Source: Apilactobacillus kunkeei DSM 12361 = ATCC 700308 (lineage in GTDB: Bacteria > Bacillota > Bacilli > Lactobacillales > Lactobacillaceae). From it: a DNA stretch of 64,000 nucleotides. The notes under the pieces were generated by a model. The model was given only the letters and a program-made list of their open reading frames with translations, had not been told where the DNA came from and searched no databases. The stretch is from positions 186,001 to 250,000 of the forward strand of contig NZ_JXDB01000007.1 in the NCBI RefSeq assembly GCF_001281265.1. The letters are read 5' to 3'. Below are positions 26,642 through 36,462 of this stretch, in pieces. The position numbers and the translations under genes are program-made. Position 1 is the first letter of the stretch, and each line of letters starts with the position of its first letter.

Positions 26642-28474
26642 TTACGATCTGTCGTTCAACTGCTTTTGTCTTTGTAACTTGATGATTTCCATCGCTAGTT
26701 CGGTTTGTTTATCAACATCCCCTAGCTTCTTGGCATCATTCAATTCAGCCTGTTTGTTCTTAAGCTGAACATCGATCGGCGCCTCATTCATTATTATATT
26801 AACATAATCGTCAACCTCTTCTTTATTTGGCGCATCGCTCAACGGTAACATTTCGATATTAATCAACATGTTTTGTAGCTTTTCTTCTTTAATGAAGTCT
26901 TGAAACTCTGCTGATTTATACTCATCATGTGTCGCCATATAGCCTTGTGCCAATGTATATAGAAGTTGAAAATCATCATCCACAAATGAAAATCCATCTT
27001 TACTCATCAAATGTTGCCACATTTCACGTGACATCAAAATGCGATTAAATAGATATAATTCCGCCAATTCAACCTTGCTGTGTGATCTGACGTTATCAAT
27101 TGGTTGGATGACTGGATGACCTTGTTGTGGTTCATCCCTTGATTTTTGAATCGACTTGTTAACGTTATTCTTTTGAATATAGGTATTCATTCGATTAGTC
27201 AAATCTAACTTATTCAAGTTAAACTGATCAGATAATTGGTTAACATAAATATCTCTTTCCAATGGATCGGAAATCTTAGCAACTTCCTGTAAGACATCGT
27301 TAATATAACTAATCTGGTCAGTTTCATTATCCAAGTTACGGTTCAACTTGAAGTATCGCATCTTAAACGAAAGTGGTGATTCATAAGCAGAATGCATATA
27401 ACTAGCAAACTTTTCCTCACCATATTGTTTGCGATATTCATCGGGATCAATTCCCTCAGGCATTTGAATAACACCTAGAGACAAATCTGTATTACCTAAT
27501 AATGACAATGCTCGATTAATCGCATTTTGTCCCGGTGCATCACCATCATAACAAACACTAACGCTTGGTGTTAAACGTTTAATCGTAGCTATTTGTTCGG
27601 TGGTAAGACTAGTTCCCATTGAAGCAATTCCGTTGGTTACACCTGATTGATAAGCAGATATGACATCCATGAAACCTTCAAACAAGATAACGTTTTTTTG
27701 CTTTTGAATAGTTGTCTTGGCGTCCGATAGGTTGAATAAGACTTTTCGTTTGTTGAAAATGTCAGTTTCAGGACTGTTTAGGTATTTTGCCGTTGAGGCA
27801 TTTTTATCCATTACACGTCCTGAGAAACCAATCAAGTTGCCAAACTCGTTTTTAATTGGGAACATGATACGGTCAAAGAAACGATCACGAAGTTTACCAT
27901 CATCAGTTTCAATAAATAGACCAGATTTTCTCATGTCATCATATTGAACTTTCTTGTTTTCCAAAAACTTATTTAAGATTTGTTCCTTAGGTGCAAATCC
28001 CAAACGATAGAACTTGATGGTGTCATCAGTCAATCCACGTTCGTGCAAGTAATCTAATGCCGGTTGTCCCACTTCAGTATTCATCAAAATATGACTATAC
28101 AATTCAGTGGCTAGCTCATGCATATTGATTAACTTTTTCTCAACCGGATTGATGTTTGATTTAGCTTTATTGGAATGCTTATATTGGTCTGGAATTTCAA
28201 TTCCTTGCATATCAGCAACTCTCATTACCGCTTCCGGATATGAAAGATTTTCCAATTCCATCATGAACTTAAAGACATTTCCACCTCTTCCACAACTGAA
28301 ACAGTGAAAGATTTGTTTTTGTTCATTAACAGAAAATGATGCGGTGTTTTCATTATGAAATGGACATATACCAAATAGATTACTACCAGATTTTTTCAAT
28401 GAAACAAATTGACCAACAACATCGGCAATGTTGGTTTCATTTCTAATCTGATCAATTACTTCTTCAGGAATCAT
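26642..28474 (-). CDS. dnaG: DNA primase
   Basis: A 610-residue primase from the ATG at 28474. The in-frame start at 28510 is rejected because homologues begin MIPEEVI and GGAG lies 11 nt upstream. The N-terminal zinc finger has Cys37, His40, Cys58 and Cys61 (CPFHNE...FHCFSCG). The TOPRIM core follows ([26 protein letters not shown]), then a C-terminal helical DnaB-binding domain. It makes RNA primers at the fork. Promoter TAGACA/TAAAAT lies just after the glyS stop codon, and a 13-bp hairpin lies in the leader. Confidence 0.97.
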   Translation of the reverse strand: MIPEEVIDQIRNETNIADVVGQFVSLKKSGSNLFGICPFHNENTASFSVNEQKQIFHCFSCGRGGNVFKFMMELENLSYPEAVMRVADMQGIEIPDQYKHSNKAKSNINPVEKKLINMHELATELYSHILMNTEVGQPALDYLHERGLTDDTIKFYRLGFAPKEQILNKFLENKKVQYDDMRKSGLFIETDDGKLRDRFFDRIMFPIKNEFGNLIGFSGRVMDKNASTAKYLNSPETDIFNKRKVLFNLSDAKTTIQKQKNVILFEGFMDVISAYQSGVTNGIASMGTSLTTEQIATIKRLTPSVSVCYDGDAPGQNAINRALSLLGNTDLSLGVIQMPEGIDPDEYRKQYGEEKFASYMHSAYESPLSFKMRYFKLNRNLDNETDQISYINDVLQEVAKISDPLERDIYVNQLSDQFNLNKLDLTNRMNTYIQKNNVNKSIQKSRDEPQQGHPVIQPIDNVRSHSKVELAELYLFNRILMSREMWQHLMSKDGFSFVDDDFQLLYTLAQGYMATHDEYKSAEFQDFIKEEKLQNMLINIEMLPLSDAPNKEEVDDYVNIIMNEAPIDVQLKNKQAELNDAKKLGDVDKQTELAMEIIKLQRQKQLNDRS

Positions 28475-28497
28475 TGTCAGCATATCTCCTTTCACTG

Positions 28498-28532
28498 ATA
28501 AAAGTCGCACCGATTTTTAGTGCGACTTTTAT
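28498..28532 (-). terminator. strong hairpin in the glyS-dnaG gap (terminator or leader element)
   Basis: Perfect 13-bp inverted repeat (28498-28510 with 28520-28532) with a 9-nt loop. It lacks a T-run on the minus strand beyond the TTTT of its own stem, so termination would be weak. It sits between the dnaG promoter and start. Confidence 0.5.
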
Positions 28533-28559
28533 TAAAAATACGAATAAATATTATACAGT

Positions 28560-28588
28560 ATTTTATCAACCCATCATAGGTTTGTCTA
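28560..28588 (-). promoter_or_regulatory. dnaG: promoter of dnaG-rpoD
   Basis: Minus-strand TAGACA (28583-28588), 17-nt spacer, TAAAAT (28560-28565). A second perfect TATAAT at 28550-28555 is an alternative -10. Confidence 0.6.
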
Positions 28589-28594
28589 TCAATT

Positions 28595-30673
28595 CTATTT
28601 TACGATTAGTTGGTTTAAATCAGCAAACCAGTTAATCATGTTTGATAACTTAGTTAGTTCACGTAAATGATTGTTCTTAACGTTTTCATCTTTAGCCATA
28701 ACCATTGTTTGGTCAAAGTAATCGTTAATTGAATCCTTCAAGTCAAATAACTTGTTGTATTCATCATTTGCACTTAGTGAGAAGAAATTATCTGAGATTG
28801 ATTCAACATTTGAATGAAGGTTCTTTTCAGAATCGTTTTCAAATAATGATTCATCAACATTTAAGTCGTCTGCGGCAAATTCTTGTTTTTCTGAAATTCT
28901 TAGAACTCGAGTTAATGCTTCAACTGATTCCTTGAAGTTATCATCTTCCTTGTGTTCGTTTAGAATGTCGGCAACGTTAAAGATAAATTCGATATTATCA
29001 TTGTTTGAGTTACCTGCAGCATCGATAATATCATGTCTAATCTTGTCAGTCTTTAGTTGCTTAACAATTCTATCCTTGATGAATGAAACGATTTCGCTAA
29101 TTTCCTTGTTTTGATCCAAGTCAGGGGCAACATTTGCATCTTTTTCAGCGTTGATGAATGCTTCCATCATTTCAGTTAAGTTGAAGTTTAATTCTTCATT
29201 CTTAACAATTCTAACGATACCGTTAGCTTGTCTTCTCAATGCATATGGATCATTTGAACCACTTGGAATCATACCAGCGGCAAAGAAAGTTAGGATACTG
29301 TCAAACTTATCGGCTAGCGAAAGAACTGAACCAACCTTGGTTGCTGGTAGTTCACCTGTTGCTGAGATTGGCATGTAGTGTTCACGAATAGCAGTAGCAA
29401 CGGCTTCATTTTCACCCTTTAATAGAGCGTATTTTTCACCCATTACACCTTGTAGTTCTGAGAATTCACCAACCATACCGGTTACTAAATCGAACTTGTA
29501 AATTTGAGCAGCACGTTTAACATCTTTTAGTTCTTGGTCGGTTAGTTTAGCATGTTGACCAATTACTTCAGCAATCTTTTCAACACGTTGCATTTTTTCA
29601 AACATAGTTGAGATCTTGTCGTGGAAACTTACCTTCTTTAGTTTGTTTACATAGAAGTCGATATCCTTAGATTGATCTTCTTGGTAGAAGAACATTGCAT
29701 CTTCTAGACGTGCAGTAAGCACTTTTTCGTTACCAGCAATCACGTTTTCGATGTATTCGCTGTTACCGTTTCTAACAGAGATAAAGAATGGCAAGATGTT
29801 CCCATTTTGATCGTTAACGTAGAAGAATCTTTGGTTGTCCTTCATTGAAGTAATTAGAACTTCTGAAGGTAATTGTAGGTATTTTTCATCGAACTTACCA
29901 AAGAACGCCGTTGGCCATTCAACCAAGTTGTTAACTTCTTCAAGTAGACCTGGGTTGATGTTAATTACCCAGTTGTTTTCATCTTGGATTTCTTTGATTT
30001 GTTTTACGATTAAGTCTTTACGTTTTTGAGCATCAACAATTACAAATTGTTCTTTTAGCTTTTCTTCGTATTCATCAGCTGAGTTGATGGTTGTGTCTTG
30101 ACCTAAGAATCTGTGGCCACGACTAACATTTGAAGCAGTGACATCTAGAATCTGAATTGGTAAGACTTCATCATCTAACAAAGCTACCATCCATCTAATT
30201 GGACGAATGAAGTCTAAACGGTAAACGTTCCACTTCATTAGTGTAGGGAATGTCATGCTTGTGATAACATCCTTTAATCCCATTAGGACTTCTTTAACAG
30301 GCTTTCCGGCAATGTGTTTTTCAACAAAAACATATTCAGTACCCTTAACTTCTTTAAAGGTAATGTCATCGGTGCTTAATCCTTGTCCCTTAGTGAAACC
30401 AATGGCTGCCTTTGACCAGTTACCTTCATCATCTAAAGCAATCTTCTTAGCAGGACCTTTTACAGTTTCGTTTACGTCAGGTTGTTTTTCAGCTAAACCT
30501 TCAATTTGGATAGTTAAACGACGAGGAGTTGAGAATGGCTTAACAGCATCAAAATCGATTCGTTGATCTTTTAAGTAATCTTCAGTCTTCTTAACTAATT
30601 GTTTGATACTAGGTGTTACCACATGAGCTGGCATTTCTTCTAGTCCAATTTCAAGTAAAAATGTGTGAGCCAT
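28595..30673 (-). CDS. glyS: glycyl-tRNA synthetase beta subunit
   Basis: A 692-residue beta subunit of the bacterial alpha2-beta2 GlyRS. It begins HTFLLEIGLEEMPAHV and carries the HD-like domain and a C-terminal anticodon-binding (DALR) helical domain ending in NHLRELTKLSNMINWFADL. It binds tRNA(Gly) and works with GlyQ. Its ATG overlaps the glyQ stop codon by one base (TAATG), so the two are translated together under the glycine T-box. Confidence 0.97.
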   Translation of the reverse strand: MAHTFLLEIGLEEMPAHVVTPSIKQLVKKTEDYLKDQRIDFDAVKPFSTPRRLTIQIEGLAEKQPDVNETVKGPAKKIALDDEGNWSKAAIGFTKGQGLSTDDITFKEVKGTEYVFVEKHIAGKPVKEVLMGLKDVITSMTFPTLMKWNVYRLDFIRPIRWMVALLDDEVLPIQILDVTASNVSRGHRFLGQDTTINSADEYEEKLKEQFVIVDAQKRKDLIVKQIKEIQDENNWVININPGLLEEVNNLVEWPTAFFGKFDEKYLQLPSEVLITSMKDNQRFFYVNDQNGNILPFFISVRNGNSEYIENVIAGNEKVLTARLEDAMFFYQEDQSKDIDFYVNKLKKVSFHDKISTMFEKMQRVEKIAEVIGQHAKLTDQELKDVKRAAQIYKFDLVTGMVGEFSELQGVMGEKYALLKGENEAVATAIREHYMPISATGELPATKVGSVLSLADKFDSILTFFAAGMIPSGSNDPYALRRQANGIVRIVKNEELNFNLTEMMEAFINAEKDANVAPDLDQNKEISEIVSFIKDRIVKQLKTDKIRHDIIDAAGNSNNDNIEFIFNVADILNEHKEDDNFKESVEALTRVLRISEKQEFAADDLNVDESLFENDSEKNLHSNVESISDNFFSLSANDEYNKLFDLKDSINDYFDQTMVMAKDENVKNNHLRELTKLSNMINWFADLNQLIVK

Positions 30674-31605
30674 TATTTTTCCTCCTTGTTTTCATCATCT
30701 TTTAGAAGAGATTGTCTTAATTTTTCATCTTTAATAAGTGGGAAACCACGTTTCTTTCTTTCAGCAATGAAGGCCTTAGCTATTTCTCTGGCCATTCTTC
30801 TGATTCTTGAAAGGTATCCGGCACGTTCAGTAACTGAAACGGCTCCTCTAGCATCTAATAAGTTAAATGTGTGGCTACATTTTAGAACGTAGTCGTATGC
30901 AGGGTGAACTAAGCCGTTTGCGATTTGTTTTTTAGCCTCTGTTTCGAAGTCATCAAACATCTTTAGTAACATTTCTTGGTTACTTTCTTCAAAACTGTAT
31001 TTTGAGTGTTCGTATTCTGGTTCTTTGAAGATATCACCGTACTTAACACCATCACTCCATTCTAGTTCAAAAACGTTGTTAACGTCTTGAACGTATGAAG
31101 CAAGTCTTTCTAAACCGTAAGTGATTTCTGAAGCAACTGGGTTCATTTCTTGACCACCAACGATTTGGAAGTAAGTAAATTGAGTAACTTCCATTCCGTC
31201 TAGCCAGATTTCCCAACCAACACCGGCACAACCCATTGATGGATTTTCCCAGTTGTCTTCAACGAAACGAATATCGTGTTCTTCTGGGTTAATGCCAAGT
31301 TCTTTTAAACTATCCAAGTATAGTTCTTGGATGTTTTCAGGAGATGGTTTCATGATTACTTGGAATTGGTGATGTTGGTATAAACGGTTAGGGTTTTCAC
31401 CATATCTACCATCAGCGGGTCTTCTTGAAGGTTCAACGTATGCTGCGTTCCATGGTTCAGGTCCAATTGCACGTAAGAATGTGTATGGACTCATAGTTCC
31501 AGCACCCTTTTCAGTATCGTATGCTTGCATTAACATACAACCTTGTGATGACCAGTATTGTTGTAATTTTAAAATGATGTCTTGCATTGACAACTTTTCT
31601 GTCAT
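30673..31605 (-). CDS. glyQ: glycyl-tRNA synthetase alpha subunit
   Basis: A 310-residue class II catalytic subunit: [22 protein letters not shown] at the start, [19 protein letters not shown] (motif 2 region) and the [12 protein letters not shown] segment. It activates glycine for tRNA(Gly). Start ATG follows AGGAGG. Expression is under a T-box leader with a glycine GGC specifier. The C-terminus is extended by about 15 charged residues compared with a minimal core. Confidence 0.97.
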   Translation of the reverse strand: MTEKLSMQDIILKLQQYWSSQGCMLMQAYDTEKGAGTMSPYTFLRAIGPEPWNAAYVEPSRRPADGRYGENPNRLYQHHQFQVIMKPSPENIQELYLDSLKELGINPEEHDIRFVEDNWENPSMGCAGVGWEIWLDGMEVTQFTYFQIVGGQEMNPVASEITYGLERLASYVQDVNNVFELEWSDGVKYGDIFKEPEYEHSKYSFEESNQEMLLKMFDDFETEAKKQIANGLVHPAYDYVLKCSHTFNLLDARGAVSVTERAGYLSRIRRMAREIAKAFIAERKKRGFPLIKDEKLRQSLLKDDENKEEK

Positions 31606-31634
31606 GTTACTTCCTCCTAATAAACGAATGGCAT

Positions 31635-31835
31635 AAAAAAAACCTATGCAAAAAGTATACTTAAATACAGTTTACATAGGGACGATTATTCGCGGTTCCA
31701 CCCTACTTCTGACTTTCGTCAGCAGCTTGATTTCTTTGGTTCAAAAAGTGCCAATCATTGAAAAATGCAAGTAGCTCACACTGTCCTACTATCGCTGAAA
31801 ATCATTTTATTCAATGACCCTCTTTTGTCATTACC
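31635..31835 (-). promoter_or_regulatory. glycine T-box leader of glyQS
   Basis: On the minus strand the T-box signature GGGTGGAACCGCG lies at 31691-31703. The specifier loop contains GGC (31750-31752), a glycine codon, in the GGCAC context seen in glyQS leaders. A terminator pairs CCTATG with CATAGG (31643-31681), followed by eight T (31635-31642). Uncharged tRNA(Gly) should switch it to antitermination. Confidence 0.95.
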
Positions 31836-31855
31836 ATTCGTATTTATTTAATTTA

Positions 31856-31884
31856 ATTATAGTTTACAATTGCTAAAAAATCAA
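31856..31884 (-). promoter_or_regulatory. promoter of the glyQS T-box transcript
   Basis: Minus-strand TTGATT (31879-31884), 17-nt spacer, TATAAT (31856-31861), just after the recO stop codon. Confidence 0.7.
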
Positions 31885-31886
31885 TT

Positions 31887-32648
31887 CTATAATCTTAAGT
31901 CATTCATTTGATCTAAGAAACTTTTACTCTTTAGGTGAATCCCTACAGAATCCGAGTAAATCTTATCGAGAAGCATTCTTAAATTTTGCTTTGTATTGTC
32001 ATTTACATTAACGTTACCCAATTTATTTAAATCAATAATTGAGAAACGACGTAAATAATAAATAGTCTTTTGATCTAGGTGCAACCGGTTATCATCTAAA
32101 TGAAAATGATTTTGGCAAATCAATCCACCATAGGTTTCGGAGTAATCAAAGTTTAGATCATTTCGACCACAAATGGCACATCCCCTTAGTTCAGGTTGCA
32201 CCCCAAACTCACCTAAAAGTTGGATTTCACAAATGTTTGTAATCACCTCAGGATCAACACCGTTATCAATCAATCGTAATGCTGCAAATAACTGGTTAAA
32301 CCAATGTGGAATTGGTGTTGAGTCAGGAAACGCAACGTCAACCAAAGACATAATGTAAGTGGCATAAGCATTTAAGAAAATATCCTCGCTAATGTTTTCA
32401 TAATGGTCAGTATCTAATCCACTATAAATATAAGATAAGTTTTCAGCATTTATCTTTCCAGAATACGTACCATAGGTAAAAGGCAAGATATCCGCCATCA
32501 TCTTAAACCCTCTTTTACGAGCGCCTCGAATGAAAAACATCTTCTTGCCTGCCTCGGCCGTTAAAAACTTAACTAACATATCATTTTCTTTGAAGTTCTT
32601 TCGGTATAGTAAAATACCGTGAAAATTCATATATGTTTGTGAATCCAT
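31887..32648 (-). CDS. recO: DNA repair protein RecO
   Basis: A 253-residue protein with an N-terminal OB-fold (FHGILLYRKNFKENDMLVKF) and helical C-terminal part with a CxxC pair (GCAICGRNDLNF), plus a further Cys (LICQNHF). RecO loads RecA onto SSB-coated DNA with RecR. GGTG lies 7 nt upstream of the ATG. It follows era, as in many Firmicutes. Confidence 0.93.
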   Translation of the reverse strand: MDSQTYMNFHGILLYRKNFKENDMLVKFLTAEAGKKMFFIRGARKRGFKMMADILPFTYGTYSGKINAENLSYIYSGLDTDHYENISEDIFLNAYATYIMSLVDVAFPDSTPIPHWFNQLFAALRLIDNGVDPEVITNICEIQLLGEFGVQPELRGCAICGRNDLNFDYSETYGGLICQNHFHLDDNRLHLDQKTIYYLRRFSIIDLNKLGNVNVNDNTKQNLRMLLDKIYSDSVGIHLKSKSFLDQMNDLRL

Positions 32649-32676
32649 TTTTATTCACCGACCATTTTTTAAAATT

Positions 32677-33585
32677 TTAATAATTATCCTTCTTGTATCC
32701 TAGTGACTTAAGAACGGATGATTCATTACGCCATCCAGGATGGACCTTAACCCAAAGTTTTAGATAAACCTTGCTACCTAATAGGTCTTCGATATCTTGT
32801 CTAGCAAGGGTACCAATCTTCTTTAGCATTGATCCTTGCTTACCAATCAAGATTCCCTTTTGACCAGAACGGTCTACTAAGATATCAGCTTGGATATCTA
32901 CGTTGCCGTTTTCCTTGGTCTTCATGCTTAAGATATCAATCGCAATTGAGTATGGAATTTCATCTCTTGCTAACATTAAGATTTTTTCTCTGATTAGTTC
33001 AGCAACGATAAAACGTTCTGGGTGATCAGTTACTTCATCTTCTGGGTAGTATTGTGGACCAGCTGGTAATAATTGCTTTAAGTTGTCCATCAATTCATCA
33101 ACGTTGTTACCTTGTAGTGCTGAGATTGGGAAAACTTCTTTCCAATCAAGCGCCTTCTTGTAAATATCCATGATGCTTAGCAGTTTGTTTGGATTGATTT
33201 CATCAATTTTGTTGATGATTAAGTAAACTGGCTTATCAATATCCTTCAAGCGGTTAATGATAAAGTTATCTCCAGCACCTCTTGTTTCAGTGGCACTTAC
33301 CATGAATAAAACAGCATCAACTTCTTTTAAAGCTGAGAAAGCTGATTTTTCCATGAAATCATCTAATTTGTTATTTGGTTTGTGAATTCCTGGGGTATCC
33401 AAGAAAACAATTTGTGATTCATCATCGGTGTATACACCTTGAATCTTGTTTCTAGTTGTTTGTGCTTTGTCACTCATAATCGCAATCTTTTGACCGATAA
33501 TACGGTTCAAGAACGTTGATTTACCAACGTTTGGTCTACCAACGATTGCTACAAATCCTGAATGAAAGTTTGGATCAAATTCCAT
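32677..33585 (-). CDS. era: GTPase Era
   Basis: A 302-residue protein with a GTPase domain (G1 GRPNVGKST, residues 16-24; G3 DTPG; G4 NKID) and a C-terminal KH domain ([11 protein letters not shown]). Era binds the 3' end of 16S rRNA and couples 30S maturation to growth. RBS GGAGG lies 7-8 nt before the ATG. Confidence 0.97.
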   Translation of the reverse strand: MEFDPNFHSGFVAIVGRPNVGKSTFLNRIIGQKIAIMSDKAQTTRNKIQGVYTDDESQIVFLDTPGIHKPNNKLDDFMEKSAFSALKEVDAVLFMVSATETRGAGDNFIINRLKDIDKPVYLIINKIDEINPNKLLSIMDIYKKALDWKEVFPISALQGNNVDELMDNLKQLLPAGPQYYPEDEVTDHPERFIVAELIREKILMLARDEIPYSIAIDILSMKTKENGNVDIQADILVDRSGQKGILIGKQGSMLKKIGTLARQDIEDLLGSKVYLKLWVKVHPGWRNESSVLKSLGYKKDNY

Positions 33586-33603
33586 AATAATTCCTCCGTG
33601 CTG

Positions 33604-33993
33604 TTAAAATCCAAATATGATAGGAACGTATACCAATAATCCGATGATTGCTGCAAAGATTGACGCAATGACCACACCTGCAGCAGCTACATCTTTTGCC
33701 TTCTTGGCAATTTCATTATACTTATTACCAACAATTAAATTAACAATTGATTCACATAACGTATTTACAACTTCAGCGATTAAGACAATAAACATTGCTA
33801 ACAAAATCCAAACCCATTGGCTCAAATCAATCTTAAGAATAAACGAAATAATCACTACGATTAAAGATGCAATTAAATGAAATCTAAAGTTACGTTCTGT
33901 CTTGCATAATATCACTAAACCATCAAAAGCATGCTTAAATGATTCAGCAAAACTACGATTTTTTCCGACTACTTTTTTATCTTTTAATCCCAT
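33604..33993 (-). CDS. dgkA: undecaprenol/diacylglycerol kinase, DgkA family
   Basis: A 129-residue integral membrane kinase starting at the ATG at 33993 (MGLKDKKVV). Frame extension to 34038 would overlap ybeY deeply, and homologues start here. Three membrane helices are predicted. The family motif is present but altered, as EVVNTLCESIVNLIV, with the Asn, Thr and Glu retained. In Gram-positives this enzyme phosphorylates undecaprenol for envelope synthesis. It overlaps the end of ybeY by 17 bp, and era follows. Confidence 0.9.
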   Translation of the reverse strand: MGLKDKKVVGKNRSFAESFKHAFDGLVILCKTERNFRFHLIASLIVVIISFILKIDLSQWVWILLAMFIVLIAEVVNTLCESIVNLIVGNKYNEIAKKAKDVAAAGVVIASIFAAIIGLLVYVPIIFGF

Positions 33994-34456
33994 AGTCATC
34001 CATAATCTTTCTTTGCAATGGGAACATAACATCTTCATCTTCTTGCTTCATGTGATCATAACCGTTTAAGTGTAGGAATCCATGAACAACAAGGAAACCT
34101 AATTCACGTTCGTATGAGTGGTCTAAAAATTCTGCTTGTTCAGCAACTTTATCGATTGAAACAAAGATGTCACCAATGTTTTCAGGGATTTCTGCGGCCA
34201 TTTCATCATCCATAATTAATGGAAAATCGTCATCACCGTCTTCAATCGCAAAACTAATAACGTCAGTTGCGCGGTCAACACCACGATACTTACTGTTAAT
34301 TTCCTTAATTTCGTCATTATTAACGAATGTTACTGACATTTCAGTATTATCCTTAAGTTCTAATGCTTTGCTAGCAAATTGCAATACATCTTCCACTAAA
34401 TCGATGTATTTTTGGTCTACACCGTCTTTTGTCTTATCGTAAATTTCTAAATCCAT
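33977..34456 (-). CDS. ybeY: endoribonuclease YbeY
   Basis: A 159-residue metalloprotein with the H3XH5XH zinc motif HGFLHLNGYDH (His125, His129, His135). It is involved in 16S rRNA 3'-end processing and ribosome quality control. The position between phoH and dgkA-era is the standard Firmicutes order. Confidence 0.96.
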   Translation of the reverse strand: MDLEIYDKTKDGVDQKYIDLVEDVLQFASKALELKDNTEMSVTFVNNDEIKEINSKYRGVDRATDVISFAIEDGDDDFPLIMDDEMAAEIPENIGDIFVSIDKVAEQAEFLDHSYERELGFLVVHGFLHLNGYDHMKQEDEDVMFPLQRKIMDDYGIKR

Positions 34457-34480
34457 TCTGGTACTCCTGTTATAAAATTT

Positions 34481-35449
34481 CTAGTTTTGTTGATATTCTT
34501 CGTAGGCATCGATAATTCTAGCAACCACTGGATGTCTAACAACATCCTTAGAATCAAACTTAACAAAACGAATCTTTTCAACATTTTGTAAGATTGATTG
34601 GGCTTGAACTAGACCACTACTTGCATGTTTAGGCAAATCAATTTGAGAGATATCACCGTTAACAATCATCTTTGAACCAAAGCCAAGACGAGTTAGGAAC
34701 ATCTTCATTTGAGCAGTGGTTGTGTTTTGAGCTTCGTCTAAGATAACGAAAGCAGAGTCCAATGTTCTACCACGCATATATGCTAAAGGCGCAATTTCAA
34801 TAACTCCTCTTTCCATCAACCTAGCAGTGTGTTCTCTTCCTAGAATTGAATGAAGAGCATCGTAGATTGGTCTCAAATATGGATCAACTTTTTCTTTTAA
34901 ATCACCAGGTAGAAAACCGAGGCTTTCACCGGCTTCAACAGCAGGTCTTGTCAAAATAATCTTTTCGACATCACCGTGTTTTAGTGCTGCGATTGCCATA
35001 ACCACAGCTAAATATGTTTTACCAGTACCGGCTGGCCCAATTCCGAAAGTAATATCATTACGTTTTACAGATTGAACGTATTGGCGTTGACCAAAGTTCT
35101 TAACACGGACTGGCTTGCCCTTAAAGTCTTTGATTAATATTTGATTGTATAGATCTTTAAAATAACTTAACGTATCATTTTTGGCCATATTCATAGCAGA
35201 AACAAAGTCACTGCTATTCAATGAGACACCATTTTGAATTAAGTCCATTAAGTTCTTAAAAATTGAAATAACTTTATTAACATTATCTTCACTTCCGGAT
35301 ACCTTTAAATTAGTTCCAAAAGCATTAATTGATACTTCCATACCCTCTTCAAGAATTGTAACGTATTTATTTTGTGCCCCTAATAACTTAGGTTCAAAAT
35401 CTAAATTATGAATAATAAATTCTTTGGTTACTTCAGTTTGTTCTGTCAA
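34481..35449 (-). CDS. phoH: PhoH-like ATPase
   Basis: A 322-residue protein with Walker A GPAGTGKTYLAV and Walker B VILDEAQNTT, preceded by a KH-like N-terminal region. PhoH proteins are ATPases probably acting on RNA; the name (phosphate starvation) does not imply that regulation here. TTG at 35449 is chosen as start because AAGGGG is 8 nt upstream and the following TEQTEVTKEF matches family N-termini; the longer frame to 35479 has no RBS. It is followed by ybeY. Confidence 0.93.
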   Translation of the reverse strand: MTEQTEVTKEFIIHNLDFEPKLLGAQNKYVTILEEGMEVSINAFGTNLKVSGSEDNVNKVISIFKNLMDLIQNGVSLNSSDFVSAMNMAKNDTLSYFKDLYNQILIKDFKGKPVRVKNFGQRQYVQSVKRNDITFGIGPAGTGKTYLAVVMAIAALKHGDVEKIILTRPAVEAGESLGFLPGDLKEKVDPYLRPIYDALHSILGREHTARLMERGVIEIAPLAYMRGRTLDSAFVILDEAQNTTTAQMKMFLTRLGFGSKMIVNGDISQIDLPKHASSGLVQAQSILQNVEKIRFVKFDSKDVVRHPVVARIIDAYEEYQQN

Positions 35450-35569
35450 TATAGCGACCCCTTTTTTATTGATAATCAAATATTAGCACAGATTTTGACT
35501 TTAAAAAAGTTATTAATATGTACTAACAAAGCATGCTTGTAGCATAGCACAACCATACTTTATAAATAA

Positions 35570-36013
35570 TTAGCTTAAGTGAGCTTTTACAGATTGGTTA
35601 ACTTCATTTCCGTTAGCTTTACCCTTAACCTTTGGCATGATAGCACCCATTACTTTACCAAAATCAGACATTGCTGAAGCGCCAACTTCACTGATAGTTT
35701 CTTCAACTACCTTGTCAATTTCTTCTTTTGACATTTGTTTTGGAGCGTACTTGCTTAGCACAGCTAATTGTTCTTCTTGTTCGGCAACTAAATCATCTCT
35801 ACCACCATCTTTGAATTCAGCAATAGATTCCTTAACTTGCTTAACTTCACGACTGATAACAGTTAGTTCTTCGTCATCACTTAAATCATGACCTAAAGCA
35901 ACTTTTTCGTTAGTTAGGGCTGATTTTAGAGAACGAATAACATTCAAAGCAGTTTTGTTGTGTTCCTTCATTGCATTTTTAAGATCTTCATTAAGACTTG
36001 TAGCGATACTCAT
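35570..36013 (-). CDS. GatB/YqeY domain protein
   Basis: A 147-residue protein of the YqeY family, related to the tail domain of GatB, which binds tRNA in the transamidosome. The characteristic C-terminal FGKVMGAIMPKVKGKANGNEVNQ is present. A role in tRNA handling is inferred from the fold; no activity is known. Sits between rpsU and phoH, its usual place. RBS AGAGGG is 7-8 nt upstream of ATG. It starts 40 nt after the rpsU terminator. Confidence 0.93.
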   Translation of the reverse strand: MSIATSLNEDLKNAMKEHNKTALNVIRSLKSALTNEKVALGHDLSDDEELTVISREVKQVKESIAEFKDGGRDDLVAEQEEQLAVLSKYAPKQMSKEEIDKVVEETISEVGASAMSDFGKVMGAIMPKVKGKANGNEVNQSVKAHLS

Positions 36014-36053
36014 TATAGTTTCCCTCTTTCAAAATATTCAGCTTAGTTTTAGC

Positions 36054-36088
36054 AAAAAAAACGTCCCTGAAATAACAGGAACGTTTTT
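36054..36088 (-). terminator. terminator of rpsU
   Basis: 13-bp stem (36057-36069 with 36076-36088). One position pairs as G-U only on the minus strand (it would be a mismatch on the plus strand), showing the functional direction. T-run 36054-36061. Confidence 0.85.
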
Positions 36089-36093
36089 AGTAA

Positions 36094-36288
36094 TTAAAAG
36101 CGACGGCTTTTTTTCTTGTTGTTGCGCTTTCTTGCTGCTTCAGATTTTAATTTACGTTTAACACTTGGTTTTTCGTAGAATTCTCGTTTACGGTATTCAC
36201 GTAAAGTACCGTTCTTGGAAACTGTACGTTTGAAACGACGAAGAGCATCATCAAGAGATTCGTTTTTACGAACGACTGTTTTTGACAT
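36094..36288 (-). CDS. rpsU: 30S ribosomal protein S21
   Basis: A 64-residue very basic protein, [20 protein letters not shown]..., with the [15 protein letters not shown] motif. S21 helps base pairing of mRNA with the 16S 3' end. It is a few residues longer than the common 57-60 at the basic C-terminus. A GGAGGGAGGG run lies about 9 nt upstream of the ATG. Strong promoter (TTGACG/TATAAT) and terminator suggest a short abundant transcript. Confidence 0.97.
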   Translation of the reverse strand: MSKTVVRKNESLDDALRRFKRTVSKNGTLREYRKREFYEKPSVKRKLKSEAARKRNNKKKSRRF

Positions 36289-36357
36289 ATGAAAATTCCC
36301 TCCCTCCGAGCTCGAAATACAACAGTTACTTTTTATTTATTAAAACTGTTCTTAATA

Positions 36358-36386
36358 ATTATACAAAACAATATTTATAACGTCAA
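36358..36386 (-). promoter_or_regulatory. rpsU: promoter of rpsU
   Basis: Minus-strand TTGACG (36381-36386), exact 17-nt spacer, perfect TATAAT (36358-36363): one of the best consensus matches in the window. Confidence 0.85.
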
Positions 36387-36430
36387 TATTACATTTGAAT
36401 TTAAAACTACTTTTATGACAGTTTTTTAGA

Positions 36431-36436
36431 TATAAT
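36431..36436 (+). promoter_or_regulatory. -10 element of the PPDK regulatory protein gene
   Basis: Perfect TATAAT, 26 nt upstream of the ATG; the -35 region is poor. Divergent from the rpsU promoter. Confidence 0.45.
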
Positions 36437-36462
36437 AAAGTCGTAAAAAAGGAGTGATTTTG

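Noticed and set aside
30255-30566. 103-codon plus-strand frame
   Set aside because: Antisense to glyS; no independent support.
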